In this document: piece by piece, positions 17,980-26,822 of the stretch
Layout: every line of letters starts with the position of its first letter
Position numbering within the stretch: the first letter of the stretch is position 1
Assembly (NCBI RefSeq): GCF_001580545.1
Contig: NZ_LRBG01000038.1
Coordinates: 310,001 to 374,000, forward strand
Reading direction: 5' to 3'
DNA from: Paraburkholderia monticola
Lineage (GTDB): Bacteria > Pseudomonadota > Gammaproteobacteria > Burkholderiales > Burkholderiaceae
DNA: 64,000 bases
Position numbers and translations under genes: made by a program
The notes under the pieces: model-generated
What the model was told of the DNA's origin: nothing
The model's input: the letters and a program-made list of their open reading frames with translations, nothing else
Databases searched by the model: none

Positions 17980-19005
17980 GTGATCATCGACATTCACGGC
18001 CACTACACCACCGCGCCCAAAGCGTTGGAGACGTGGCGTAACCGGCAGATCGCAGGCATCAAGAGTTCGTCCGAGATGCCAAAGGTGGCGGAATTGCAGA
18101 TCAGCGACGACGAGCTGCGCGAGTCGATCGAAAGCAACCAGTTGAAACTGATGCGCGAGCGCGGCCTCGATCTGACGATCTTCAGTCCGCGCGCGAGTTT
18201 CATGGCGCACCACATCGGCGACTTCGACATCTCGAGCACGTGGGCCGCGATCTGCAACGAACTGTGCTTTCGCGTGAGCCAGCTGTTTCCCGAGAACTTC
18301 GTGCCGGCTGCGATGCTGCCGCAAAGTCCGGGTGTCGATACGGCCACCTGTATTCCTGAACTCGTCAAATGCGTCGAGCAGTACGGCAATGTCGCGATCA
18401 ACCTGAATCCCGATCCGTCGGGCGGTCACTGGACCAGCCCGCCACTGTCCGATCGTTACTGGTACCCGATCTACGAGAAGATGGTCGAGTACGACATTCC
18501 CGCGATGATTCACGTGAGCACGAGCTGCAATGCGTGCTTCCACACCACCGGTTCGCACTACCTGAATGCGGATACCACCGCATTCATGCAATGCCTGACC
18601 TCGGACCTGTTCCGCGATTTCCCGACGCTGCGCTTCGTGATTCCGCACGGCGGCGGCGCGGTGCCGTATCACTGGGGGCGTTTCCGCGGTCTCGCGCAGG
18701 AGCTGAAAAAGCCCTTGCTGAAGGACCATCTGCTGAACAACGTGTTCTTCGACACCTGCGTCTATCACCAGCCGGGTATCGATCTGCTCACGCGCGTGAT
18801 TCCCGTCGACAACATTCTGTTCGCGAGCGAGATGATCGGCGCGGTGCGTGGCATCGACCCGGAAACCGGTCACTACTTCGACGACACGAAGCGCTATATC
18901 GAAGCGGCGCACGTCGATGTGGAAGAGCGTCAGAAGATCTACGAAGGCAACGCGCGTCGTGTTTATCCGCGTCTCGATACCTTGCTGAAAACGAAGGGGC
19001 TGTAA
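17980..19005 (+). CDS. ligJ: 4-oxalomesaconate hydratase (LigJ type), copy 1
   Basis: This 341-residue amidohydrolase-superfamily enzyme matches LigJ, which adds water to 4-oxalomesaconate to give 4-carboxy-4-hydroxy-2-oxoadipate in the 4,5-cleavage route of protocatechuate or gallate. The metal ligands begin with His6 and His8 (DIHGHYTT). MIHVSTSCN, FVIPHGGGAVPYHWGRFRG and NILFASEMIGAVRGIDP are all family signatures. It starts with GTG at 17980. The aldolase gene for the next step begins two bases after its stop. No ring-cleavage dioxygenase (LigAB or GalA type) is present in the window, so that step must be encoded elsewhere. A close paralogue lies at 39383-40423. Confidence 0.92.
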   Translation: MIIDIHGHYTTAPKALETWRNRQIAGIKSSSEMPKVAELQISDDELRESIESNQLKLMRERGLDLTIFSPRASFMAHHIGDFDISSTWAAICNELCFRVSQLFPENFVPAAMLPQSPGVDTATCIPELVKCVEQYGNVAINLNPDPSGGHWTSPPLSDRYWYPIYEKMVEYDIPAMIHVSTSCNACFHTTGSHYLNADTTAFMQCLTSDLFRDFPTLRFVIPHGGGAVPYHWGRFRGLAQELKKPLLKDHLLNNVFFDTCVYHQPGIDLLTRVIPVDNILFASEMIGAVRGIDPETGHYFDDTKRYIEAAHVDVEERQKIYEGNARRVYPRLDTLLKTKGL

Positions 19006-19007
19006 TC

Positions 19008-19691
19008 ATGTATGAAATCGGAGTGGTCTATCGCAACATCGAGCGCGCCGGTGCGGACGTGGCCGCGAAACTCGGCGCGCTCGGTTCGGCCACCGTGCAC
19101 GAAGCCATGGGCCGCACGGGCCTGCTCAAGCCCTATATGCGCCCGATCTATACCGGCGCGCGCGCGAGCGGCACGGCCGTCACGGTGCTGCTGCAACCGG
19201 GCGACAACTGGATGCTGCACGTCGCGGCCGAACAGATCCGGCCGGGCGATGTCGTCGTCGCGGGCGTCACCGCCGATAGCACCGACGGTTACTTCGGCGA
19301 TCTGCTCGCCACGAGCTTCAAGGCGCGCGGCGCGCATGCGCTGATCATCGACGCCGGCGTGCGCGACGTCAGCGTGCTGACCGAGATGAACTTCCCGGTC
19401 TGGAGCAAGGCGATCTCGGCGAAAGGCACGGTCAAGGCGACGCTCGGCTCGGTGAACATTCCGGTCGTGTGCGCGGGCGCATGGGTCACGCCGGGCGACG
19501 TCGTCGTCGCCGATGACGATGGCGTGGTCGTGGTGCCGGCCGCCGCCGCCCAGGCGGTGCTCGAAAAAGCCGCGGCGCGCGAGGCCAACGAAGCCGCCAA
19601 GCGCGCGAAGCTCGCCTCCGGCGTGCTCGGTCTCGACATGTACGACATGCGCGGGCCGCTCGAGCAGGCCGGACTGCGCTACAAGGACTGA
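19008..19691 (+). CDS. ligK: 4-carboxy-4-hydroxy-2-oxoadipate aldolase (LigK/RraA family), copy 1
   Basis: This 227-residue class II aldolase with the RraA fold splits 4-carboxy-4-hydroxy-2-oxoadipate into pyruvate and oxaloacetate and usually also decarboxylates oxaloacetate. GDLL at residues 97-100 and DAGVRD at 115-120 (Arg119, Asp120) form the divalent-metal and pyruvate site. ALGSATVHEAMGRTG near the N-terminus is typical of the LigK/ProA/HMG-aldolase group and not of the RNase E inhibitor RraA. It begins two bases after the hydratase stop, which implies tight coupling. With the upstream hydratase it completes the lower end of the 4,5-cleavage pathway. Confidence 0.92.
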   Translation: MYEIGVVYRNIERAGADVAAKLGALGSATVHEAMGRTGLLKPYMRPIYTGARASGTAVTVLLQPGDNWMLHVAAEQIRPGDVVVAGVTADSTDGYFGDLLATSFKARGAHALIIDAGVRDVSVLTEMNFPVWSKAISAKGTVKATLGSVNIPVVCAGAWVTPGDVVVADDDGVVVVPAAAAQAVLEKAAAREANEAAKRAKLASGVLGLDMYDMRGPLEQAGLRYKD

Positions 19692-19696
19692 CCGGC

Positions 19697-20413
19697 GTGG
19701 TCGCAGTGATCAACGCTCAGGCCGCGCCCGTGCCAATTACCGGCATCTCGTCGATGGCCACGCGTCAGGTGCTGGCCGAACTCGTCGCGGCATACGAGCG
19801 GCGCACGGGCCAGGCGGTTGCGATCGAATCGGTTGGCGGCCTCGATGCGGCGCGCCGCATAGAGGACGACGAAGTATTCGACATCGTCGTGCTCGCCGCG
19901 GATGCGATCGAGCGGCTCGTGGTAACGGGTTGCGTCGATGCCGCGAGTCGAGTCGCGGTGGCACGTTCGGGCATCGCGGTCGCGGTTGCGTCCGGTGCAA
20001 CCCGCCCCGACATCGCGACCGAAGCGGCGCTGCGCGACGCGATTCTCGGTGCTCGCAGCATCGGTTACTCGACCGGGCCGAGCGGCACGTATCTGCTGAA
20101 GCTGTTCGAACGCTGGGGCATTGCCGAACGGGTTGCGCCGCGTCTCGTGAAGGCGCCGTCGGGTGTGCCGGTCGGCACGCTCGTCGCGCGGGGGGAGGTT
20201 GCGCTGGGTTTTCAGCAGTTGAGCGAGCTGATTCACGTGCCGGGCATCGACGTGCTCGGTGAACTTCCGGCCGCCATCCAGTCCACGACGACCTTCACCG
20301 CCGCGATCTGCACGTTGGCGCGCCAGCATGAAGCGGCGCAGGCGTTGCTGGCGTTTCTGGCATCGCCCGAGGCGGACAGCGCGAAGCTGCAAAACGGCAT
20401 GTCGCCCGCTTGA
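19697..20413 (+). CDS. Signal-less periplasmic-binding-protein-like protein (ModA-like)
   Basis: This 238-residue protein resembles the type-2 periplasmic binding fold of molybdate-binding ModA-like proteins: ITGISSMATRQVLAELVAAYERRTG, then DIVVLAADAIERL, then GYSTGPSGTYLLKLFERWG. It has no signal peptide or lipobox and starts with GTG only five bases after the aldolase stop, so it is probably cytosolic and co-translated with the pathway enzymes. No ABC ATPase or permease is adjacent. A role in binding a pathway intermediate, or in the keto/enol or cis/trans isomerisation often needed before LigJ, is conceivable, but this is inference. A mis-annotated start that hides a signal is unlikely because the gap upstream is only five bases. 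Confidence 0.75.
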   Translation: MVAVINAQAAPVPITGISSMATRQVLAELVAAYERRTGQAVAIESVGGLDAARRIEDDEVFDIVVLAADAIERLVVTGCVDAASRVAVARSGIAVAVASGATRPDIATEAALRDAILGARSIGYSTGPSGTYLLKLFERWGIAERVAPRLVKAPSGVPVGTLVARGEVALGFQQLSELIHVPGIDVLGELPAAIQSTTTFTAAICTLARQHEAAQALLAFLASPEADSAKLQNGMSPA

Positions 20414-20484
20414 CGGCCGGCGGCGGCTGCCGCGGGAGGTTCGTTTCTTCGTATCTATCGAGACGCCGCGAATGAAAGCGTATT

Positions 20485-21501
20485 TCAGGCCAGCAGCTTG
20501 CCCCACTCGTAATCGATCGTGTCGGGCGTGAAAGGCAGCACGCCCGCGCCGGGCGTAAACGTCAGTTCGCCGAAATAAACACGGTCGTCCGGCGCATACA
20601 GGTCGACGCGCACGTAGTCGAAGTCTTCGCACAGCCGGGCCGCGACATCGAGCACGTCCTGTAGATGGGGCGGACGCGGAGCGGGCGCCGGGCTGCGCTT
20701 GTAGTCGCCGATCGCGATATCGAGGTGATTCCAGTCGATGTCGTAGACGTCGCCGTGCGTCGCGCTACCGAAGCGATCCGAGATCACGAGGATATAGATG
20801 ATCGGCCGACCGGGCCGGCCGCCGAAGCAGTGCAGCTTGAAATCCGCGGGAATCCGCCCGCGCTGGTCGAGCAGCAGATGCTCGAAGAACACGCGTGGTT
20901 CGATGGTCCGATAGTGCCGCTCGCGTGCAACGTAGTAGAACTCAGTGCGCAGCCATTGATCGGCGAGCGTCTTCAGCTTCTCGAACGAGGTCTCAGACTT
21001 GCTTCTGACCACTTCGACGAAGGTGCTGCCATGATTGGCTTTCATCACGAAAGCATTGGGCAGCGCATCGAACACTTCCGGTGTGAACGCATCGGGCACT
21101 GCAATCAGCGGGATTAAATGCTCGTCGCCGATCTTGCGGGCAACATATTCCCGCACCAGCAGCTTATCGGTCAGTTCGATATAGCGCGGGTCAGGGTGAA
21201 GATTGCGTTGCAGGATCTTCTCGTTGAACGTGACCGGCTTGATCAGGTTCGGATAGCGGCCGATGCATTTGTGATGTAAGAGGCTTAGGAAAAGGACATC
21301 CGGCAATAGCGTCTTCGCCGCGTCCTTGATCTTTCTCGCGGTGGTTGGCGGTTGCGGGTGCTGTGAATGCGCACCGGCGTGAAACCCCGGCGCTTCGCCA
21401 GGCGCGGCGACGGCAGTGTCGCCCGACTGTACGGAGGCCATGCTTTGCGGCGCGACAGCCGCCTCCTCCGCATCCAGCTCGGCGGATTTTCTTATCGTCA
21501 T
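20485..21501 (-). CDS. TupA-like ATP-grasp protein
   Basis: This 338-residue protein resembles the TupA-like ATP-grasp family, found in polysaccharide and teichuronopeptide loci and thought to join an amino acid or similar group to a sugar polymer. The first ~55 residues are low in complexity. The family core begins near KIKDAAKTLLPD, followed by YPNLIKPVTFNEKILQR, KLLVREYVARKIGDEHLIPL and FVMKANHGST. ADFKLHCFGG and YVRVDLYAPDDRVYFGELTFTPGAG hold the ATP and Mg2+ residues. The start at 21501 has a modest AAAGG site; a start at 21441 is possible. It is next to the GlxA-type regulator at the edge of the exopolysaccharide locus, and a second ATP-grasp gene lies at its far end (36840-37901). Confidence 0.8.
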   Translation of the reverse strand: MTIRKSAELDAEEAAVAPQSMASVQSGDTAVAAPGEAPGFHAGAHSQHPQPPTTARKIKDAAKTLLPDVLFLSLLHHKCIGRYPNLIKPVTFNEKILQRNLHPDPRYIELTDKLLVREYVARKIGDEHLIPLIAVPDAFTPEVFDALPNAFVMKANHGSTFVEVVRSKSETSFEKLKTLADQWLRTEFYYVARERHYRTIEPRVFFEHLLLDQRGRIPADFKLHCFGGRPGRPIIYILVISDRFGSATHGDVYDIDWNHLDIAIGDYKRSPAPAPRPPHLQDVLDVAARLCEDFDYVRVDLYAPDDRVYFGELTFTPGAGVLPFTPDTIDYEWGKLLA

Positions 21502-21575
21502 GTTCTAATCCTTTGCTTCTAATCCCGTGACGGTCGAGTCGAGAAATCGTCCTCGGAGTGACAGGGGAGTTGAAA

Positions 21576-22547
21576 TCAAAGCGTCAGCGGTGCCTGCCGC
21601 AACATCTCGGTCGCGGCGCTCCAGCTTTCCTCCGGTGTCAGCCAGCGTTCTTCCGCGTCCACATGCTGTTGCGCGCGAAATTGCGTCGGCGACATGCCAT
21701 AGCGCTCCTTGAATAGCCGCCCGAGCCGATTGCCATCGCCCATGCCGCAGCGGCGCGCGATCTTGTCGACCGGCAAATCGGTGTTCTTCAGCATCGAGCG
21801 AACGATCTCGAAGCGGGTACGCAGCAGATATTCAAGTGGCGTCATGTTGAATTCGCACTTGAAGCGGCGCTGGAAATTGCGCTTGCTCATTGCCACCGAT
21901 TCGGCGGCCTGCGCGACCGAAATGGCCTTGCTGTAGTTCTCCTTGATCCAGCGCGCCGATTCGCGAATCTTCTCGGTCGTCGTCGTGATGTTGACATCAT
22001 CGAGCTCCGGGCGGTTTTTCTCGGCGTAGCCGGTTTGCAGAATGCGGCCGATCTTGCGGGCCGTGTCGGTATTGATGTCGCGTTCGATCTGCGCAAGCGC
22101 GAGATCGGTCGGGGTCACATTGCTTTGCGTGCGCGCGGCGTCACCGCTGTCATCGAATAGAAAGATCGGCACGATCGATTGCAGCGGGTCGTTGCAGACG
22201 ACTGCGAGATTCGCACCCTGCTGCATGCCGAACGATGCGATCGAACCCTGCAACGAGATCCACGACAGAAAGCGGTCGTTGGATTCCGCGACTTCGGTGA
22301 CGTCGCGACACGCGACGAAGAACGCGTGGAAATCGGCGAGGCAGTAGCGTTCGAGGCCTTGCGTCCAGATCGATATGCCGGAGGAGCTGGTCACGAGGCC
22401 ACCGCCGTCGGACACCACCGTAAATCGGTATGGCGCCTCTTCGCCAGCCGCTCTCTTGAACTCATTGGCAAGCCGGAACGCGTCGCCGATCGCGCCGGTA
22501 CTTGCCATCGAACAATCCTGAAAGACGAATAGACCAATATGCTTCAT
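21576..22547 (-). CDS. GlxA-type AraC-family regulator with DJ-1/PfpI domain
   Basis: This 323-residue regulator has an N-terminal class I glutamine amidotransferase-like (DJ-1/PfpI) domain, residues ~1-180, and a C-terminal AraC DNA-binding domain with two helix-turn-helices (ISVAQAAESVAMSKRNFQRRFK and LPVDKIARRCGMGDGNRLGRLFKERYG). The cysteine in VVCND sits where the nucleophile elbow would be in the fold, but catalysis is not expected in such regulators. I start at ATG 22547; a GTG at 22550 is also possible. It is divergent from the tyrosine-kinase gene across a 0.77-kb region and is the best candidate regulator of the exopolysaccharide genes. Confidence 0.87.
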   Translation of the reverse strand: MKHIGLFVFQDCSMASTGAIGDAFRLANEFKRAAGEEAPYRFTVVSDGGGLVTSSSGISIWTQGLERYCLADFHAFFVACRDVTEVAESNDRFLSWISLQGSIASFGMQQGANLAVVCNDPLQSIVPIFLFDDSGDAARTQSNVTPTDLALAQIERDINTDTARKIGRILQTGYAEKNRPELDDVNITTTTEKIRESARWIKENYSKAISVAQAAESVAMSKRNFQRRFKCEFNMTPLEYLLRTRFEIVRSMLKNTDLPVDKIARRCGMGDGNRLGRLFKERYGMSPTQFRAQQHVDAEERWLTPEESWSAATEMLRQAPLTL

Positions 22548-23316
22548 CACGCGAGCTTCTCCAGTCAGGAAAATCTACGCATTGAGATTAGCGCATCGGT
22601 TTGGGCGAGACGAGCTTGGCCGGCATGCGCGGGTGTTTTGGCGTAATCGTCCGGATCGCAGAAATTCTTACCTCGCTATTCGCTACAACGCGTGCTAATA
22701 ATTAACGTTCCACGGAAGTTTTTTCCCATTCAATTAGCGCGATTCTTGCGGACGAGCGCATGGCCACCGTGCGGAATGCGCCGAGTGGCATGGGTTTCGG
22801 CGCGATATGAGGGATATGAACGGCATTCTCGGCCCCCGACCCGTTCAATACGGGTTCTGTCGCGATCTGCGGCGCTCGCCGTATAAATCTGTTACAGCAA
22901 TTTCAGAAAGCAACAAGCTTACCCGCCGTTTGTTTCATTTGTAAAAGGCTCCGCATTATCGGCCAATAACACCCTACTTTGGGCCGGGCGCAGATGCCCC
23001 GATCCTTTGCGGACTATGCTTCAGCGCAACATCGAGAGAGAAATTGTCAATCGCGGAGACGTGAATGGCGGGTTTCGCATTCCCGTTTTCGTGAGAAGAG
23101 CAATCGGCAATGCCGCGGTGGATAAGCCATAGACGTGTAGCTTTCCGTGCTTCGAGAGGTCCCGAACACGGCTCCCCGACCTAACCCGACACAGCACGTC
23201 GCCTCGCCGTGCTGCCAGCCAATAGAGGGCCTATCCGGCCGGCGGCACACATGACGATTTAGCGACGCAAAGCGATCGCCGATTGCTTTGTTGATCAACC
23301 TGCAAGGATCAGACCG
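22548..23316. other. 0.77-kb regulatory region upstream of the exopolysaccharide genes
   Basis: This long divergent gap lies between the AraC-type regulator and the tyrosine autokinase. It includes AT-rich stretches near 22670-22740 and 22880-22980. No open frame inside has convincing codon use. I looked for an ops/JUMPstart element (GGCGGTAG) and did not see one. The length suggests a long leader or several binding sites, but I could not define any. Confidence 0.4.
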
Positions 23317-25641
23317 GTGGATTACTTTCCGCAAAACTCGCTCTATCCCGCTGTTGATACCGAGCGAAGACAACTCAGTGCCAGCGCGATGCTCACGCTA
23401 ATGCGCGACCACATCTGGGAGATCGTGGTGACGACGGTCGTCGTTCTCACGCTCGCGGTCGCGTACCTGCTCATTGCCACGCCTATCTATTCCGCCGACG
23501 TAATCGTCCGGGTGGATCCACCCGAACCGAATGCGCTCGGGCTTGCGCTGCAGAACCAGGATCTGATGCCCCCGCCGGCGCCGTCACCGGTGACCGAAAT
23601 GGCGGTCATGGAGAGCCGTGCGGTCTTGCAGCCGGTCATCGACCAGTTCCGTTTCGACATTTCGGTGAAGCCGCACAAACTGCCGGTACTCGGCGACATC
23701 GCCGAAAAATTCGCGACGCCGGGTCAGCCCGCCGCGCCATGGCTGGGGTTGAAATCGTTCGCATGGGGCGGCGAGCGGGTACAGATCGCTTCGCTCGACG
23801 TGCCGCGCGAACTCGAGGAAGAGAAGCTGACGTTGACCGCGCTCGAGAACGGCGCCTACGAATTGCACGGCCCTTCCGGCGAATTGCTGGCGAGCGGCGT
23901 GGTGGGCGTGCCGCTCAAGCAGAACGGCGTGTCGATGCTCGTGAAGGAACTCGCGGCGCGGCCGGGCACGAAATTCGAGGTGATCCGCTGGAATGAACTG
24001 GATGCGATCAAGCGCTTCGAGAGTCTCGTCAAAATCGGCGATAAGGTGAAGGACTCGGGGCTGCTGCAAATCCAGTATCGGGACAAGAGCCCGGACAAGG
24101 CAGCGGCCGTCGCCAATGCATTGGGGCAGCAATACCTCGCATCCGCGGTGGCGAGCCGGCAATCGAACGACACGCAGACGCTCGCATTCATCAACGGCGA
24201 ACTTCCGCGCCTGCTCGGCGATCTGCGAAAAGCCGAGGAAGCGCTGAAGAATTTCCGCTCGACTTCGCAGTCGATGCAGCCGACCAGCGAGGCGCAAGCC
24301 TATTTGCAGGGCGGCCTCGATCTCGACAAACAGATCGCGGCGCTGCAATTGCAACGCACGCAATTGCTCGAGCGCTATACGGAGCAGAGCCGCTGGGTGC
24401 AAAACGTCGATGAGCAGCTGACGCAATTGAAACAGGCGAAGGCGCAATTCTCCGGCCATTTCAACGGCATGCCGGCGTCGGAGCGTGAGAGCGTCGATCT
24501 GATCCGCGCGCAGAAGGTCGCGGAAACGATCTATCTCGGCATGGTGCAGAAAGCCGAGCAATTGCAGGTGCGCCGCGCCAGCACGACGGGCGGCGCGCAC
24601 ATTCTCGATCAGGCGATCAGGCCGCATATGCCGGTCATGCCGCAGCCGATTCTCGTGCTCGGAGGTGGCCTGGTACTCGGCATCGTGTCCGGCGTCGTAC
24701 TGGTCTTCATGCGCCGCCACGTGATGATCGGCGTGACGGATCCGCGCTACGTCGAGCGTCAGATGAGCGTGCCGGTGTTCGGCGAGATCCTGTTCAGCCA
24801 TCAGCAGGTGCAACTCGATCGCGATTCATTGAGCGCGGGGCGCAAATCGCTGCCAGGCGTGGCGGGACGCGCACATCCCCCGATGCAGAAGAGCCTGCAC
24901 GACTTTCAGTTCGAGCACGGCGACCAGAACCGGATCCTCGCCGCGCGCTTTCCGCACGACACCTCGGTCGAAGCGCTGCGCAGTGTACGGACGGCGGTCA
25001 CACGCGATCTGGCGCATGCGCGCAACAACATCGTGATGATCATCGGGCCCACGCCGTCCGCCGGCAAGAGTTTCGTCGCCGCGAATCTGGCGAGCCTGCA
25101 TGCGGAAATCGGTGCGCGCGTGGTTCTGATCGATGCCGATATGCGGCGCGGTCATCTCGCCTCCCTGTTCAGCGAGAGCAATCGCGGCGGTCTTTCGGAA
25201 GTACTGGCGGAACGGCTGCCGCTGCGCAATGCACTGCGCGCGACCGGGATCGACGGTTTGACGTTCCTGTCCTGTGGCGTGCGCCCGGAGAATCCCGCCG
25301 CGCTATTGATGAAGCCGCGCCTGAAGGATGTGCTCGAACGGCTGTCGAGCCAGTTCGATCTGGTGATCATCGATACGCCGCCGTTCCTCGCGGTTACGGA
25401 CGCGTCGATCATCGCCAACGAGGCCGGCGCCTCCCTGCTCGTGTTGCGCTCGGGCATGCAAAGCGAGGAGGAAATCGCCGACACGCTGAGAAAGGTGGAG
25501 CGCGCGGAAGGGCGCATTGCGGGCGCGGTATTCAACGGCATTCCGCTGCGTCGAAGCACCAAGAATTACGGCTACGAAACCAACTATGCCAGCGATTTCG
25601 GCGAGCCCGACGGCGCGGGGCAAGCGCCGCGCGGCGCCTGA
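23317..25641 (+). CDS. wzc: Polysaccharide co-polymerase / tyrosine autokinase (Wzc/BceF type)
   Basis: This 774-residue inner-membrane protein controls chain length and export of a Wzy-dependent exopolysaccharide. A Wzz domain spans the N-terminal half between membrane segments at about residues 33-54 and 445-466. The cytoplasmic BY-kinase domain follows, with Walker A GPTPSAGKS (~577-585), Walker A' VVLIDADMR (~602-610) and Walker B LVIIDTPP (~681-688). The C-terminal Tyr cluster is short (NYGYETNY). It starts with GTG at 23317, eight bases after AAGGA. It is the first gene of the cluster. No outer-membrane Wza or low-molecular-weight phosphatase gene is adjacent, which is unusual for this family. 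Confidence 0.92.
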   Translation: MDYFPQNSLYPAVDTERRQLSASAMLTLMRDHIWEIVVTTVVVLTLAVAYLLIATPIYSADVIVRVDPPEPNALGLALQNQDLMPPPAPSPVTEMAVMESRAVLQPVIDQFRFDISVKPHKLPVLGDIAEKFATPGQPAAPWLGLKSFAWGGERVQIASLDVPRELEEEKLTLTALENGAYELHGPSGELLASGVVGVPLKQNGVSMLVKELAARPGTKFEVIRWNELDAIKRFESLVKIGDKVKDSGLLQIQYRDKSPDKAAAVANALGQQYLASAVASRQSNDTQTLAFINGELPRLLGDLRKAEEALKNFRSTSQSMQPTSEAQAYLQGGLDLDKQIAALQLQRTQLLERYTEQSRWVQNVDEQLTQLKQAKAQFSGHFNGMPASERESVDLIRAQKVAETIYLGMVQKAEQLQVRRASTTGGAHILDQAIRPHMPVMPQPILVLGGGLVLGIVSGVVLVFMRRHVMIGVTDPRYVERQMSVPVFGEILFSHQQVQLDRDSLSAGRKSLPGVAGRAHPPMQKSLHDFQFEHGDQNRILAARFPHDTSVEALRSVRTAVTRDLAHARNNIVMIIGPTPSAGKSFVAANLASLHAEIGARVVLIDADMRRGHLASLFSESNRGGLSEVLAERLPLRNALRATGIDGLTFLSCGVRPENPAALLMKPRLKDVLERLSSQFDLVIIDTPPFLAVTDASIIANEAGASLLVLRSGMQSEEEIADTLRKVERAEGRIAGAVFNGIPLRRSTKNYGYETNYASDFGEPDGAGQAPRGA

Positions 25642-25700
25642 GCGCGGAGAGACTTCGACGCGGGAACGAACCGTCGCGATGGCGCAAAACGGAGAATCGG

Positions 25701-26816
25701 ATGGCCTTTGCAATCAACGGAAAGTTTACTTCGCAACCGGTCACGGGGGTTCAGCGCGTTGCCTATGAACTGACGAGGGCCATGCAGATGCGCGTCGCGC
25801 CGGGCGACGAACCCGAAGTGTTCGTGCCGGACGACGCGGTCGAGCCAGGGGCGCTGCTCAAGCGGCAGAGGCGCTGTCCGTGGTTGCGCGGCACGTTGTG
25901 GGAGCAGATCACGCTGCCGATCGCCGCGCGTGGCATCACGCTGCTGAATCTGTGCAATATGAGTCCGTTGTTCAAGCACGACCAGATCGTGATGGTTCAC
26001 GACATGGCGGTCTATGACGTGCCGCAAGGCTTCTCGAGAAAATTCCGGCTTTGGTATCGACTCTGTTTCGCACTATTGCCGCGCACGCATCCGATCGTGC
26101 TGACGGTGTCCGCGTATTCGAAGGCGCGTATCTGTCACTACCTGAAGATCGACGAATCGCGAGTGCAAGTCGTACCGCCTGGCGCGGATCATCTCGACCG
26201 GATCGTTGCCGATCCCTCGGTGCTTCAACGGCTCGAATTGAAAAAGGACGCGTATTGCGTAATCGTCGGCAGTATCGATCCGCGCAAGAATCTGCGAGGC
26301 GCACTCGATGCGATTGCGCGGCTCGGACATCTGAGCGACGTCAAGTTCGTCATTGTCGGCAAAAAGAATCCGCGCATTTTCAGCAACGCGGGCCTCGAGC
26401 ATCCGGTGCATTCGCGCCAGGTCGTGTGGGCGGGTTTCGTGTCGGACGAGGAATTGAAGGGGTTGTATCAGAACGCCGGCTGCCTCGTGTTTCCGTCGTT
26501 ATACGAAGGATTCGGCTTGCCGCCTCTCGAAGCCATGTACTGCGGCTGCCCGGTGATCGCATCGACGTGCACGTCGATACCGGAGGCGTGCGGGACCGCC
26601 GCGATGTATTGCGAAGCGACTTCCGCCGAAGACATCGCCGCGAAGATCACATTGATGATGAGCGACGCGGAGCTTCGTCAACGGTATCGCAGCGCGGGGT
26701 TGCTGCATGCGCGCGAGTTTTGCTGGGAGCGCGCGGCGCAAAAAGTGCTCGAAATCCTCTATGTCCAGACCGGCGAGCGGCTGGCCGAACTGACGCCGCG
26801 CGCGTCGACGAGCTAG
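25701..26816 (+). CDS. Glycosyltransferase family 4
   Basis: This 371-residue GT-B enzyme probably adds a sugar, likely mannose, to the lipid-linked repeat unit on the cytoplasmic face. The C-terminal Rossmann half has the nucleotide-sugar motif SLYEGFGLPPLEAM, the EX7E pair of GT4 retaining enzymes. The N-terminal half carries GVQRVAYELTRAM and HDMAVYDVPQGFS, common in GT4 rhamnosyl- and mannosyltransferases. The ribosome site GGAG precedes the ATG. It lies 59 bases after the autokinase, and the whole run of plus-strand genes to 31946 looks like one transcript. The acceptor and the donor cannot be read from the sequence. Confidence 0.88.
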   Translation: MAFAINGKFTSQPVTGVQRVAYELTRAMQMRVAPGDEPEVFVPDDAVEPGALLKRQRRCPWLRGTLWEQITLPIAARGITLLNLCNMSPLFKHDQIVMVHDMAVYDVPQGFSRKFRLWYRLCFALLPRTHPIVLTVSAYSKARICHYLKIDESRVQVVPPGADHLDRIVADPSVLQRLELKKDAYCVIVGSIDPRKNLRGALDAIARLGHLSDVKFVIVGKKNPRIFSNAGLEHPVHSRQVVWAGFVSDEELKGLYQNAGCLVFPSLYEGFGLPPLEAMYCGCPVIASTCTSIPEACGTAAMYCEATSAEDIAAKITLMMSDAELRQRYRSAGLLHAREFCWERAAQKVLEILYVQTGERLAELTPRASTS

Positions 26817-26822
26817 AGATGG

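Noticed and set aside
22548..23316. ops/JUMPstart element for RfaH before the EPS genes
   Set aside because: I searched for GGCGGTAG in this region and did not find it.
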